DNA of 64,000 bases from the NCBI GenBank assembly GCA_016715205.1, contig JADKBC010000016.1:32883-96882 (forward strand), in the 5' to 3' direction. The notes beneath the pieces are model-generated. The model was given only the letters and a program-made list of their open reading frames with translations. It was not told the origin of the DNA and did not search any database. Numbering within the stretch: the stretch's first letter is position 1; every line of letters starts with the position of its first letter. This document shows positions 1 through 8,086 of this stretch, piece by piece. The position numbers were made by a program, and so were the translations under genes. Source of the DNA: Holophaga sp. (GTDB taxonomy: Bacteria; Acidobacteriota; Holophagae; Holophagales; Holophagaceae).

Positions 1-531
1 GACGTAGACAAGGTTTGCGCCAAGGGCGGCGCTCTGGAAGCCTTTCTCAAGGCGCGCGAGCAAGGCCTGGTGCGCTACCTGGGCATCACCGGCCATGCGG
101 ACCCCGATGTGCTCATGGAGGGCATTCGACGCTTTCCCTTTGATACCGTGCTCATGGCCTTCAACGCGGCCGATCCCCAGCATCGGAGCTTCCGGAACCT
201 GCTGTCCGTTGCCGTGGAAAAGGAGATGGGCATCATCGGAATGAAAGTGCCTGCCCGTTCCCGCCTGCTCACGACCTTCCAGCCGCCCAAGGATGCCCCC
301 GCCGGAGCGCCCAAACTGGTCCCAGGCACATTAACCATGCAAGAAGCCATGCGGTATGTGCTGAGTTTCCCCTTTTCCACGGTCATCATCGGCTGCGACA
401 CCATCGCCCAGCTCGAAGAAAACGTGGGCATCGCCCGGAATTTCCATCCTTTCAGTGAAGCCCAACTGGCTGCCATCGAGGCCAAGGCCAAACCCGTTGC
501 CGAGCAGAGCCTGACCTTCCGCAAGAAATGA
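1..531 (+). CDS. Aldo/keto reductase, C-terminal part (5' end outside window)
   Basis: The reading frame is open from base 1 to the stop at 531, so the gene begins upstream of the window. The visible 176 residues carry the aldo/keto reductase signature region: an ALEAFLKAREQGLVRYLGI-type helix and strand, a FPFDTVLMAFNA strand, the IIGMKVPAR strand, and a C-terminal block (FPFSTVIIGCDTIAQLEENVGIA) like the cofactor-binding loop of the family. The family reduces carbonyl substrates with NAD(P)H in the cytoplasm; the substrate cannot be read from this fragment. A GTG at 70 could be mistaken for the start, but family homology continues upstream of it. Confidence 0.85.
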   Translation, partial: DVDKVCAKGGALEAFLKAREQGLVRYLGITGHADPDVLMEGIRRFPFDTVLMAFNAADPQHRSFRNLLSVAVEKEMGIIGMKVPARSRLLTTFQPPKDAPAGAPKLVPGTLTMQEAMRYVLSFPFSTVIIGCDTIAQLEENVGIARNFHPFSEAQLAAIEAKAKPVAEQSLTFRKK

Positions 532-580
532 AGAGGGCCAATTTCGCCCTTTTTCCGCCTATTTGAGGCATTCTGGATCC

Positions 581-2647
581 ATGCCGCATGCCATGGATCG
601 CACCTTTGCGCCGCCCGAGGGCCGCATCTTCAGCTGCTTCCCGGGCGCTGAAGAGCGCCCGGGCCAGCGCCGGATGGCGGAACTGGTGTTTGATGCCGTC
701 CAAGAGGCCACCGCGATCTTTGCCGCTTGGCGAAGTGCCGGTGGGGATTCCGAGGCTCGCCCCAGCGCCGTGCTGCAGGCCATCGAGGCAGGCACGGGTA
801 CCGGGAAATCCCTGGGGTACCTCATTCCGGCCCTGGCCGCAAAGCGCCACCCCATCCTGGTGGCCACCCGCACCAAACAGCTGCAACGGCAACTCCTGGA
901 TGATGATCTGCCTCGGGCCAGGGGCATCCTGGGCACCGAAATCAAGGCGGTGCTGGCCAAGGGCCGGTCCAACTACCTCTGCAAGGCCGCCTGGATGGCC
1001 ATGGAAGGGGCGCCCCCCGTCGAACTGGCGCGGCAAGATTTTGGACTTTGGCAGGCGCTGCCCCTCTGGACGCGGGAAACCCAGACCGGTGATCGCGAGG
1101 AACTGGGCCGTTACGGGGAAGGAGAATCCGAGCTCTGGGATCGCCTCAATGCCCGCGCCGAGCGCTGCACTGGCAAACAGTGCCCCCAATACGAAACCTG
1201 CTACCTCACCAAACTACGGGCTCAGGTGGCGGAAGCGGACTTGGTCATCGTCAACCACGCGCTTCTGCTCGCGGATCGCGTGTTGCGGGAAAGCGCCTTT
1301 GGCCAAGTGCTACCCGATGCACCGGTTCTCATCCTGGACGAGGCTCACGAAATCGAGGAACAGCTTACGGAAAGTTGCAGCGAGGCCTGGTCCAGCCGGG
1401 CCATGACAATGCTCTTCCGGGACCTGGAAGAGGAATGCGGCAAAGACCCCGAAGGGGCGGCGGTGGAAGCCTTCCTCCTGCCTTGGAAGGACGCCTGGAA
1501 CAGCCTTCTGGCCGTGGTGCCCCATGAAAGCGGCACCCTCGGGTTCGAGGATTCCCGCATGCCTCTGGGGGATTTGGCGGATGCGGTCGAGGCCTGGATT
1601 AGCGCAGGCCAGGCCACCTTGAAGGAAGGGCGACGGCTCGCCGCCCGGCAGAAGGGGGACGCGCCCGAGGATCTCCAGTGGCGAAAATTGACCGAGCGTA
1701 TCGGCACGGCCTTCAGCCGCATGGAACAGATCTTCGCGCAGCCCGAGGGCTGGGTGAGCACGCTGAGCCGTGAAGGACCGCAGTCCGTGCTCTTCAAGGC
1801 CAATCCTGTCGACGTGAAACCCTTCTTTCACCAGCATCTGCGACGAGGGTTTGAGACCGTGATCCTCACCAGCGCCACCCTGCGGGACGGCAAGGGTTTC
1901 AACGGCCTCAAGCTGCGCCTGGGCCTTACCCATGACGAGGGGGAACGGGCCGAACATGTGGAGAGCCCCTTCGATTTCGGCAGTCAGGGGCTGCTGTTCG
2001 TGCCGCCTGGTTTGCCCGAACGGCGTGCTGGCCGCGATGGCGTGGGTGAACCCGCTTGGGTGGAAGCGAGCCTGGAGGCCATGGAACGCCTGCTGCGCGC
2101 CAGCCGAGGCCGTGGGCTGCTGCTGTTCACCAGCCGCAAAATGCTGGCGGCCTTTCGCCCCCGACTGGAAGCCGCCCTACCCCAAATGACCTTTTTCGTG
2201 CAGGGAGAAGGCCTCACTCGCCACGCCATGTTGGACCGCTTCCGCGCCACGCCGAATGCCGCACTGTTGGGCCTGGCCAGTTTCTGGCAAGGCGTGGACC
2301 TCCCCGGAGAGGCACTGAGCCTAGTGGTGGTGACGGCGCTACCCTTCGCACCACCAGACGACCCGGTGCTGCAGGCACGCATTCGCGAAGCGGATGCCAT
2401 TCGCCAGGGGCTTGGTTTCGTTGGCATTCAAGTGCCTGCCATGACCCTCAAGCTCAAACAAGGCATTGGCCGGTTGATCCGCACCCGCACCGACAAAGGC
2501 GTGGTGTGCATCCTGGACCCCCGATTGATGCTCCCCACGGAGGATCCCAACGGCAAACGCTACGCGGCCCAGGTGCGGGCCGCGCTGCCGCCCTTTCCCA
2601 TCACGCGGGACTGGAGCGAGGTCGAGGATTTCCTTGGAGAGCTCTAA
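581..2647 (+). CDS. dinG: DinG/XPD-family ATP-dependent DNA helicase with Fe-S cluster
   Basis: Superfamily 2 helicase of the XPD/DinG type, expected to unwind DNA with 5'-3' polarity. Visible motifs are Walker A (GTGTGKS, about residues 71-77), a DEAH box (ILDEAHEIEEQ), and four cysteines between them (LCK, RCTGKQC, ETCY) spaced as the 4Fe-4S site of this family. The C-terminal helicase half has SATLRDG, FWQGVDLPG and the QGIGRLIRT motif VI. Length (688 aa) is normal. The start is ambiguous: ATG 581 and ATG 593 are in frame, as is TTG 563, and no strong ribosome site separates them. It stands alone between the reductase and a lytic transglycosylase. A role in DNA repair or R-loop removal is family inference. 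Confidence 0.9.
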   Translation: MPHAMDRTFAPPEGRIFSCFPGAEERPGQRRMAELVFDAVQEATAIFAAWRSAGGDSEARPSAVLQAIEAGTGTGKSLGYLIPALAAKRHPILVATRTKQLQRQLLDDDLPRARGILGTEIKAVLAKGRSNYLCKAAWMAMEGAPPVELARQDFGLWQALPLWTRETQTGDREELGRYGEGESELWDRLNARAERCTGKQCPQYETCYLTKLRAQVAEADLVIVNHALLLADRVLRESAFGQVLPDAPVLILDEAHEIEEQLTESCSEAWSSRAMTMLFRDLEEECGKDPEGAAVEAFLLPWKDAWNSLLAVVPHESGTLGFEDSRMPLGDLADAVEAWISAGQATLKEGRRLAARQKGDAPEDLQWRKLTERIGTAFSRMEQIFAQPEGWVSTLSREGPQSVLFKANPVDVKPFFHQHLRRGFETVILTSATLRDGKGFNGLKLRLGLTHDEGERAEHVESPFDFGSQGLLFVPPGLPERRAGRDGVGEPAWVEASLEAMERLLRASRGRGLLLFTSRKMLAAFRPRLEAALPQMTFFVQGEGLTRHAMLDRFRATPNAALLGLASFWQGVDLPGEALSLVVVTALPFAPPDDPVLQARIREADAIRQGLGFVGIQVPAMTLKLKQGIGRLIRTRTDKGVVCILDPRLMLPTEDPNGKRYAAQVRAALPPFPITRDWSEVEDFLGEL

Positions 2648-2747
2648 CCTGTCTTGTCTCATGGCTTAGCTCTGCATTTCTACCTCTTACAACCAAGGCA
2701 AATACACGGTTCCGTATAGGCTGGGCACCCTTCAGCCTGGATCAACC

Positions 2748-2753
2748 TATACT
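2748..2753 (+). promoter_or_regulatory. Putative -10 hexamer (TATACT) for a leaderless transcript
   Basis: TATACT ends 6 nt before ATG 2760, so transcription would begin at or next to the A of the start codon. No Shine-Dalgarno sequence precedes this ATG and no good -35 is visible. The same arrangement recurs at five other genes in the window. Confidence 0.45.
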
Positions 2754-2759
2754 GGTGCT

Positions 2760-3623
2760 ATGTCGAAATGGCTTCCCTGGGTCTGCCTACTTGCGCTGCC
2801 AATGGTGGCGGGCAGCGCCAAACCCAGCAAGGGCAGCACCTATCTCTATACCTATTACGACCGCAACGGCAATGTCGTCATCAACAACCTCCCGCCAGGG
2901 TTCATGCAGGGCCAGGGCCTTACCTTGAAACACGTGGGGGTGGGCCACATTCGTTTGGCCATGTCCAAGCAGGAAATGGCGCGGGTGCTACGAAGCCCGG
3001 AGTTGTTGTCCCTGGTGGACGAGATCGCCACCAGTGTCGGCGTGGATCCTTTCTTGGCCCGGGCCATCATTCAAGCTGAAAGCGCCTTCAACTACAAGGC
3101 GCGCAGCCGCGCGGGCGCCCTCGGGCTCATGCAGTTGATGCCGGCCACGGCAGAGCGCTTTGGTGTCGTGGATCCCTTTGATCCCCGCCAGAACATCTCC
3201 GGCGGTACCAAATACCTACGCTGGCTCCTGGACTATTACAAAGGCGATGTAACCCGCACCGTAGCCGCCTACAACGCTGGTGAAGGGGCTGTGGACCGCC
3301 ATAAGGGCATTCCGCCCTTCCGGGAGACCCGAGCCTATGTGCCCCGGGTGATGGACCTCTACGCCCGTAAACTGGTGCAACCGGACCCCAAGGCCGCAGG
3401 CGCCATGGAACTGCTAAAAAAGGGCCATGGGGGCTTTGCCTTGGAGGAAACCAAGGTAAAGCCCACCCTGGCCAAGCAAGTGGAGCCCCAGGAACCCCCT
3501 TCAGAACGCCGCACCACCGCTCTTTTCCAATGGGTAGATGCCAATGGGCGCCTGCAGATAAGCGATCAGCCTCCGCCCCGGGGAACCAAGGGCGTGAAGG
3601 TCTTCGGCGGCGCAGCGAACTAG
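2760..3623 (+). CDS. Secreted lytic murein transglycosylase (SLT domain)
   Basis: 287-aa exported protein with an N-terminal signal peptide (hydrophobic WLPWVCLLALPMVAG). Residues about 20-50 (YTYYDRNGNVVINNLPP) and about 247-283 (LFQWVDANGRLQISDQPP) both look like the short DUF4124 beta-motif, so the protein is bracketed by two copies of it. The central SLT domain (about 85-205) has the catalytic Glu in IIQAESAFN, then GALGLMQLMPATA and AAYNAGEGAV, diagnostic of MltC/Slt-type lytic transglycosylases that cleave peptidoglycan glycan strands to 1,6-anhydro ends. It acts in the periplasm. Its stop overlaps the convergent HPt gene by 4 bp. There is no SD; the start may be leaderless. Confidence 0.9.
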   Translation: MSKWLPWVCLLALPMVAGSAKPSKGSTYLYTYYDRNGNVVINNLPPGFMQGQGLTLKHVGVGHIRLAMSKQEMARVLRSPELLSLVDEIATSVGVDPFLARAIIQAESAFNYKARSRAGALGLMQLMPATAERFGVVDPFDPRQNISGGTKYLRWLLDYYKGDVTRTVAAYNAGEGAVDRHKGIPPFRETRAYVPRVMDLYARKLVQPDPKAAGAMELLKKGHGGFALEETKVKPTLAKQVEPQEPPSERRTTALFQWVDANGRLQISDQPPPRGTKGVKVFGGAAN

Positions 3624-4000
3624 GCTTTAGAGGCGATAAATCGCTCCAGCTCGACCAGGGATTCCGCAAAGGCGGCTTTCAGTTGGGCCACCAGTTCCAC
3701 TGGGTTGCCTTCGCATTTCCCGTTGCGCCCAGCGCTTTCCAGAATCTGCGCCAAGGCCCGCACCTTGAGGATTCCCATGGTGCTCGCAGCGCCCTTCACG
3801 GCGTGGGCCATATCGCCCATCTGGTTCCCATTCCCATCCTGGATCGCCTGCTCCAACTGGGCGATTCGAGGGGGTGTGTCATCCCGGAAAAGGACGTACA
3901 TCTCCTGAAGAAGCCCCAGTTCCCCGTCATCCAGATCCAGCAGTTGCTGCATCGTGTCCAGGTCCAGGATCTGGTGGGAAGGCACGGTCTCTGAATTCAT
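3620..4000 (-). CDS. Stand-alone HPt phosphotransfer protein
   Basis: 126-aa single-domain histidine phosphotransfer protein. The conserved helix MAHAVKGAASTMG carries the phosphorylatable histidine (His66 from this start). Such proteins relay phosphate between hybrid sensor kinases and response regulators in the cytoplasm. The start at 4000 is chosen because an AGGAG sits just upstream on the minus strand; a longer frame to 4048 has no ribosome site. No kinase or receiver-domain gene adjoins it, so its partners must be encoded elsewhere. Confidence 0.82.
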   Translation of the reverse strand: MNSETVPSHQILDLDTMQQLLDLDDGELGLLQEMYVLFRDDTPPRIAQLEQAIQDGNGNQMGDMAHAVKGAASTMGILKVRALAQILESAGRNGKCEGNPVELVAQLKAAFAESLVELERFIASKA

Positions 4001-4081
4001 GGGGACTCCTGGGCCCATTATTCCAGAGGGGGCGAGTTCCAGGTTCAATCATTGCGGCCGCGGCGAAGGGCGCCGGTCCGG

Positions 4082-4087
4082 TAGAAT
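4082..4087 (+). promoter_or_regulatory. Putative -10 hexamer (TAGAAT) for a leaderless transcript
   Basis: TAGAAT ends 6 nt before ATG 4094. No SD lies between it and the start codon. Same geometry as at 2748. Confidence 0.45.
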
Positions 4088-4093
4088 CCCACC

Positions 4094-4555
4094 ATGGACG
4101 TCCTGACACCCGCCGAAACGGCTCTACAGATCCTGTTCAAAAAGCTTCATCCCCACCTTGAGGATGCGGCCCATGCCCTGGCGACAGGCCTCCCAGCTCC
4201 GGCCCTGGAAAAGCTCCATGCCAAGCTCTTGCGGGCCCGCGAACAAACGGCTGAAGTTCTGGAGGGTCTCATCGAGCACTGCGACGAAGATCTGGCGGAC
4301 CTGCTGTCCGACCTGGCCACCAACCTCACGCCCGTGGGTGAAAACTATCAGCAAAGCTTGACCCTGACCCAGCTCTGCCTCGAAGAGGCGCCAGGGGAAT
4401 TGCTGCCCTTTGTCCCCGATGGCCGAACGACAGGAAGCCCTTGGGCCAAGCGGATGGAATCCTTCCAGGGGCAAATGGAGGACCCCACATTCCACGCGCT
4501 GGCTCGGTGGGCTGCCATGGATCCGGATATCGGCGATGAACCACCGGAAGACTAG
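4094..4555 (+). CDS. Hypothetical acidic cytoplasmic protein
   Basis: 153 aa, not recognised. It is predicted mostly helical, acidic (C-terminus EDPTFH...DPDIGDEPPED), and has no signal peptide, membrane segment or cysteine motif. Codon use matches its neighbours and a -10-like TAGAAT sits right before its ATG, which supports it as a real gene. It is divergent from the HPt gene with under 100 bp between the starts, and convergent with the GGDEF/EAL gene, so a link to signalling is possible but not shown. Confidence 0.65.
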   Translation: MDVLTPAETALQILFKKLHPHLEDAAHALATGLPAPALEKLHAKLLRAREQTAEVLEGLIEHCDEDLADLLSDLATNLTPVGENYQQSLTLTQLCLEEAPGELLPFVPDGRTTGSPWAKRMESFQGQMEDPTFHALARWAAMDPDIGDEPPED

Positions 4556-4557
4556 GG

Positions 4558-6051
4558 CTACTGAATAGGTTTTGCCTTGGGTACCACGAGTGCTTCAAAA
4601 CTGGAGGCCTGCTGGGCTTCCAGAATGTGGCCGAATGCTTCGGCAGCCATGGGTTTTCCCAACAAATACCCCTGGAAGGCTTCGCACCCCATGCGCCGCA
4701 AGGCATCTTGTTGGGCATCGGTTTCCACCCCCTCGGCGATCACCGTGAGGTTCAGGTTTTCTCCCAGCTGGAGAATGGTCTGAACAATGGCCCTCGAACT
4801 GGGTTCAAAACTCTCGGGGTGAAGCCCGGCCACGAAAGACTGATCGATCTTCAGGGTATCGATGGGCAGACGGTGAAGATAGCTGAGGGAGGAATAGCCG
4901 GTGCCAAAATCATCAATGCCGATGCGCACGCCCACTGCCTTTAGTTCGTGGAGCGGTGCATGTCCAAGCTTCCCGTTTTTCAAGAGCGAGCTTTCGGTTA
5001 GTTCCAGTTCCAGGCAGGCCGGTGGCAGCTTGGTTTCTTCCAAAACCCTGACCACGGTGCCCACCCACTGGGGATGCGTCACCTGCTGGGCTGAGACATT
5101 CACAGCCAAACGCAATGGCTTCAGACTCAGTGACTGCCAGGCGGCCACCTGTCGACAAGCCGTGCGCAACACCCATTCACCTACGGCGTGGATGAGTTGA
5201 TTTTCCTCGGCCAGGGGAATGATTTTGGATGGGGGCACCGCACCCAGAATCGGGTGATGCCAGCGCAGCAGCGCTTCTACGCCAATGAGCTTGTCGGCCC
5301 AGTCGTACTGAGGCTGATAGAACACTTGAAGCTTTTCCGTGGCGATGGCTTCGCTGAGGTAGGTTTCCAACTCCCGTCGCTCCAGGAAGGCCTCGCTAAG
5401 CGTGGGGGTATTGCACTGCACGCAATCGCCACCCTCAACCTTGGCGCGATTGGCCGCGCTCTCGGCTTGTTTCTGAAGGGTGAGGGAATCCAGGCCATCC
5501 TGGGGAAACAGGCTGATGCCCATACTGGCGGTGAGATGGATCTTCCGCTTTCCCACCCATAGGGGAATCCGGAGGGCTTCCAACAGCCTCTGGGCCACGC
5601 TGGAAGGCTCCAATGGATCACGCAGATCTGGAAGCAGTACGGCGAATTGGTCGCTGCTCACCGCAGCCAAGGTATCGCCCAATCGCAGGGGCGCAATGAG
5701 ACGCCGGGAGACTTGATGGATCAGTTCGTCGCGCTCCGGGAATATCAGCGTCTGATTGATGGCCTTGAAGCGATCCAACTCAATGAAAATGACAGCCAGA
5801 AACCGCTCCTGTCGCTGGGCTAGAAGAATGGCCTGATCCATGCGATCCGTGAGAAGCAATCGATTGGGAAGCCCCGTGAGCAGATCCAACTGCTTCGATT
5901 CCAGGAGCTGGCTGCGCAGCTGGAGCACCTCAGCTTTCGCAACATTCAGTTGATCCATCAAGGTGCTGGCATCCACTGGCTCGATTGCGGCTGGCTTCTC
6001 TGGGTCGGGTTCGAATGACAACGGGGAAGCTCCATGAGAACTGCGGCCCAA
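4558..6051 (-). CDS. Hybrid GGDEF/EAL protein, probable c-di-GMP phosphodiesterase
   Basis: 497 aa. After a short coiled segment (about 30-55), a GGDEF domain (about 55-210) is followed by an EAL domain (about 225-485). The cyclase signature is degenerate (SSDQF replaces GGDEF) but an RxxD inhibitory site (RLGD) is kept five residues before it, so this half is probably a c-di-GMP or GTP sensor rather than a cyclase. The EAL half looks complete: EALLRW, NVSAQQ, ELTES, DDFGTGYSS, KIDQSFV, AEGVET and QGYLLGKP. It should hydrolyse c-di-GMP to pGpG. No N-terminal sensor or membrane segment is present. The start is uncertain: TTG 6051 has no SD, and an in-frame ATG lies at residue 32. Confidence 0.88.
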   Translation of the reverse strand: MGRSSHGASPLSFEPDPEKPAAIEPVDASTLMDQLNVAKAEVLQLRSQLLESKQLDLLTGLPNRLLLTDRMDQAILLAQRQERFLAVIFIELDRFKAINQTLIFPERDELIHQVSRRLIAPLRLGDTLAAVSSDQFAVLLPDLRDPLEPSSVAQRLLEALRIPLWVGKRKIHLTASMGISLFPQDGLDSLTLQKQAESAANRAKVEGGDCVQCNTPTLSEAFLERRELETYLSEAIATEKLQVFYQPQYDWADKLIGVEALLRWHHPILGAVPPSKIIPLAEENQLIHAVGEWVLRTACRQVAAWQSLSLKPLRLAVNVSAQQVTHPQWVGTVVRVLEETKLPPACLELELTESSLLKNGKLGHAPLHELKAVGVRIGIDDFGTGYSSLSYLHRLPIDTLKIDQSFVAGLHPESFEPSSRAIVQTILQLGENLNLTVIAEGVETDAQQDALRRMGCEAFQGYLLGKPMAAEAFGHILEAQQASSFEALVVPKAKPIQ

Positions 6052-6128
6052 ACATGCGAACAGGATCCGCTTCGATTCACCCGTCCATCTTACTCCGACC
6101 CAAGCGTCCCACTGTTCGGGAGAACGGC

Positions 6129-6134
6129 TAGAAT
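6129..6134 (+). promoter_or_regulatory. Putative -10 element (TAGAAT) for the membrane protein/EnvC pair
   Basis: TAGAAT lies 22 nt before ATG 6157; an AGGAG at 6146-6150 is the ribosome site. A GTTC-GGGA-GAAC inverted repeat (6114-6125) sits immediately upstream of it. No clear -35. Confidence 0.4.
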
Positions 6135-6156
6135 CAATAACACTCAGGAGCCTGTT

Positions 6157-6906
6157 ATGGATCGTTTTGGCAGCAGCCTTTTCCGCATCGTCTGGGCTTG
6201 CGCCTGCCTGCTGCTGGCGGGGCTGGTGCTGGGTGGCATCCAGGGTTTCGGCGGTGATGGCAGTCAGTTGGTCATTTTTGGAACGGGCATTCCCCTGGGC
6301 TTTCAGGATGCCAAACCCTATGTCACCGATGGCCTGGGTCGACTCATTTACACCATCGTTCCGGCTGTGATTCTACTCGGCGGCTTTCTCCCGGTGGCCG
6401 ACTGGACTGCCACCGCCAATAAGGGCGAACGGTTCAAAGGCCTGTTTCTTGGGCTCGGGCTTGCCATTGTTCACGGATTGTTCCTCAGCCAACTGGCGAT
6501 GCTCCCCATGCTGGCCGCCGGGTACCGCCTTCTGGGATCGCCCTTTGCGCCCTCCATTCTGCAAGCTGATCTGAACGCCCTCCTGTTGGGTCTCCAACTG
6601 CTCCTCTGGACCGTGGCCTTGTCCCAGGTGGTGAAATCCAATCGCGGCATCGCCATCCTGCTCGCCTATGCCCTGGCCTCCATCGGCAAACTGCTGGCCT
6701 GGATTGGTGAATTTGGCCAGGATCTCGAAATGCCCAAGGCCCTCGTCCGCGGGCTGGCCTTCATGGGTCACCTGTTTCCCACCGAGAGTCTGCCGCGGGA
6801 TCCCCTTGCCTGGAACGCCCTGCCCCTGTGCCTCGGTGGTCCTCTTCTGCTCGCCGTGATCTTGCTGCTGCTACCGGGTAAAGCCTCCAAGCGGAGCAAG
6901 GCTTGA
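6157..6906 (+). CDS. Polytopic membrane protein of unknown function
   Basis: 249 aa with about six hydrophobic segments (roughly 9-30, 62-82, 97-122, 140-160, 168-186 and 222-243) and a basic C-terminus (KASKRSKA). The family is not recognised. The start at 6157 is fixed by an AGGAG six bases upstream; the frame extends further upstream without a ribosome site. Its stop overlaps the TTG start of the EnvC-like gene by 4 bp, so the two are translationally coupled and probably work at the same place, the inner membrane/periplasm. It does not have the short four-helix layout of FtsX. Confidence 0.75.
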   Translation: MDRFGSSLFRIVWACACLLLAGLVLGGIQGFGGDGSQLVIFGTGIPLGFQDAKPYVTDGLGRLIYTIVPAVILLGGFLPVADWTATANKGERFKGLFLGLGLAIVHGLFLSQLAMLPMLAAGYRLLGSPFAPSILQADLNALLLGLQLLLWTVALSQVVKSNRGIAILLAYALASIGKLLAWIGEFGQDLEMPKALVRGLAFMGHLFPTESLPRDPLAWNALPLCLGGPLLLAVILLLLPGKASKRSKA

Positions 6907-8054
6907 TCTTTCCCCGCAGAACGCTGGTGGCTGTTCTCGCCACGATCCTTGCACCGGCCCAGCCAAGCCAGGACCCGGGGCAGATCAAGCAGCGTCTGGC
7001 CGAAGTGCAAGCGCGCCTGTCGCAGGTGGATCAGCAGGTCAGTGCGCTCAAAAAACGCCGCAAAGGTGTGCTGGTGGATCTCCAGGGGATCTCGCTTCAG
7101 GCGGATCGCGTGCGGGCCCAAGCCGAAGGGGCAAGGCTGAAGCGCGATCAGGCACAAAGCGAAGTACGCCTGATCACCACGAAAAAAGAAGACATCCATA
7201 AAGACATCCTGCGGCTGCGCACTGAGATCCGAAAACAGATCCGCTGGATGCAGGCGCTGGGACCCATGGGAGGGTTGGGACTTTTCCCTTCCACCGAGGG
7301 CTTTGAGGAATTCCTGGTGCGCGGCCGGTATCTGGACTACTGGCGCAGCCAGCAACGCCGCAAGCTCACCCAGGTACAACATCTGCAAGGCGACCTGGTG
7401 TTGCGCGAGCAGGAACTGCAGCTCGCGTTGGCGAGGCTGGCCCAGGAGGAACGGGAAGCCAGTGAGTTGCAGAGCTCCTTGCAGTTGAGTGAAGAGCGCC
7501 TGCAGGGCTTTTTGGACGGCTTGCGCCAGGATGAGTCTCGGCAGAAGGAAGTGCAGGCCGAACTGGCCGAAGAAGCCCTGCAATTGGAGCGCATGCTCTC
7601 CCAACTTCTGGGTAAAGCGCGAGGCGAGGCCTTTGAAACGGCCCAGCCGTTCACCAGTCTCAAGGGGGAATTGCCTCGGCCGGTGGAGGGCATCTTGGCA
7701 CAGGGTTTTGGGGAACACCTCCATCCCCGATTCAAAACTAAGACCGTCCAATCCGGCTTGCTCATTACTGCCGAGGCAGGTGCGTCGGTGCTGAGCACCG
7801 CCGAAGGTAAGGTGGTTTTTGCCGACATCTATCAGAGCTATGGCCCCATGGTGATCCTGGATCATGGCAGTGGCTATTTCAGCCTCTACACCCACCTGCG
7901 GAGCTTCCAGGTGGCCAAGGGCCAGATCCTGCGGCAGGGCGAGCCCCTGGGCACAGTCGGTGAAACCCTGGATGGCCCGCGACTGGGATTCGAAATCCGG
8001 TACCTCGCTCAGCCCACGGATCCCCAGAAATGGCTGAAGCAAAAGTACAAGTGA
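6903..8054 (+). CDS. envC: EnvC-like murein hydrolase activator (degenerate LytM/M23 domain)
   Basis: 383-aa exported protein: a signal peptide (about 1-20), a long coiled coil (about 25-240, rich in Gln/Glu/Arg/Leu), and a C-terminal LytM/M23 fold (about 258-380). Metal ligands of active M23 peptidases are missing: the first His is in a VQSGLLI context and the usual HxH becomes RLGFEI. This matches the EnvC/NlpD class, which does not cut peptidoglycan but activates AmiA/AmiB-type amidases at the division septum. The TTG start is supported by a GGAG six bases upstream. ftsE lies 1.2 kb downstream; in known systems FtsEX controls EnvC. Confidence 0.8.
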   Translation: MIFPRRTLVAVLATILAPAQPSQDPGQIKQRLAEVQARLSQVDQQVSALKKRRKGVLVDLQGISLQADRVRAQAEGARLKRDQAQSEVRLITTKKEDIHKDILRLRTEIRKQIRWMQALGPMGGLGLFPSTEGFEEFLVRGRYLDYWRSQQRRKLTQVQHLQGDLVLREQELQLALARLAQEEREASELQSSLQLSEERLQGFLDGLRQDESRQKEVQAELAEEALQLERMLSQLLGKARGEAFETAQPFTSLKGELPRPVEGILAQGFGEHLHPRFKTKTVQSGLLITAEAGASVLSTAEGKVVFADIYQSYGPMVILDHGSGYFSLYTHLRSFQVAKGQILRQGEPLGTVGETLDGPRLGFEIRYLAQPTDPQKWLKQKYK

Positions 8055-8058
8055 TTTG

Positions 8059-8086
8059 AAGGCCGCTAAATTTCCTTGGCGGCCTT
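8059..8086. terminator. Perfect 8-bp inverted repeat between convergent genes
   Basis: AAGGCCGC (8059-8066) and GCGGCCTT (8079-8086) with a 12-nt loop lie between the convergent envC-like gene and the EamA-like gene, overlapping the end of the latter. No T-tract follows on either strand, so terminator function is only possible. Confidence 0.3.

Noticed and set aside
6114..6125. GTTC-N4-GAAC as an SOS (LexA) box
   Set aside because: Orientation is the reverse of the GAAC-N4-GTTC type and no SOS gene follows; may still be a local operator.
6768..8042. 424-aa minus-strand frame
   Set aside because: Antisense to the envC-like gene; no family features.
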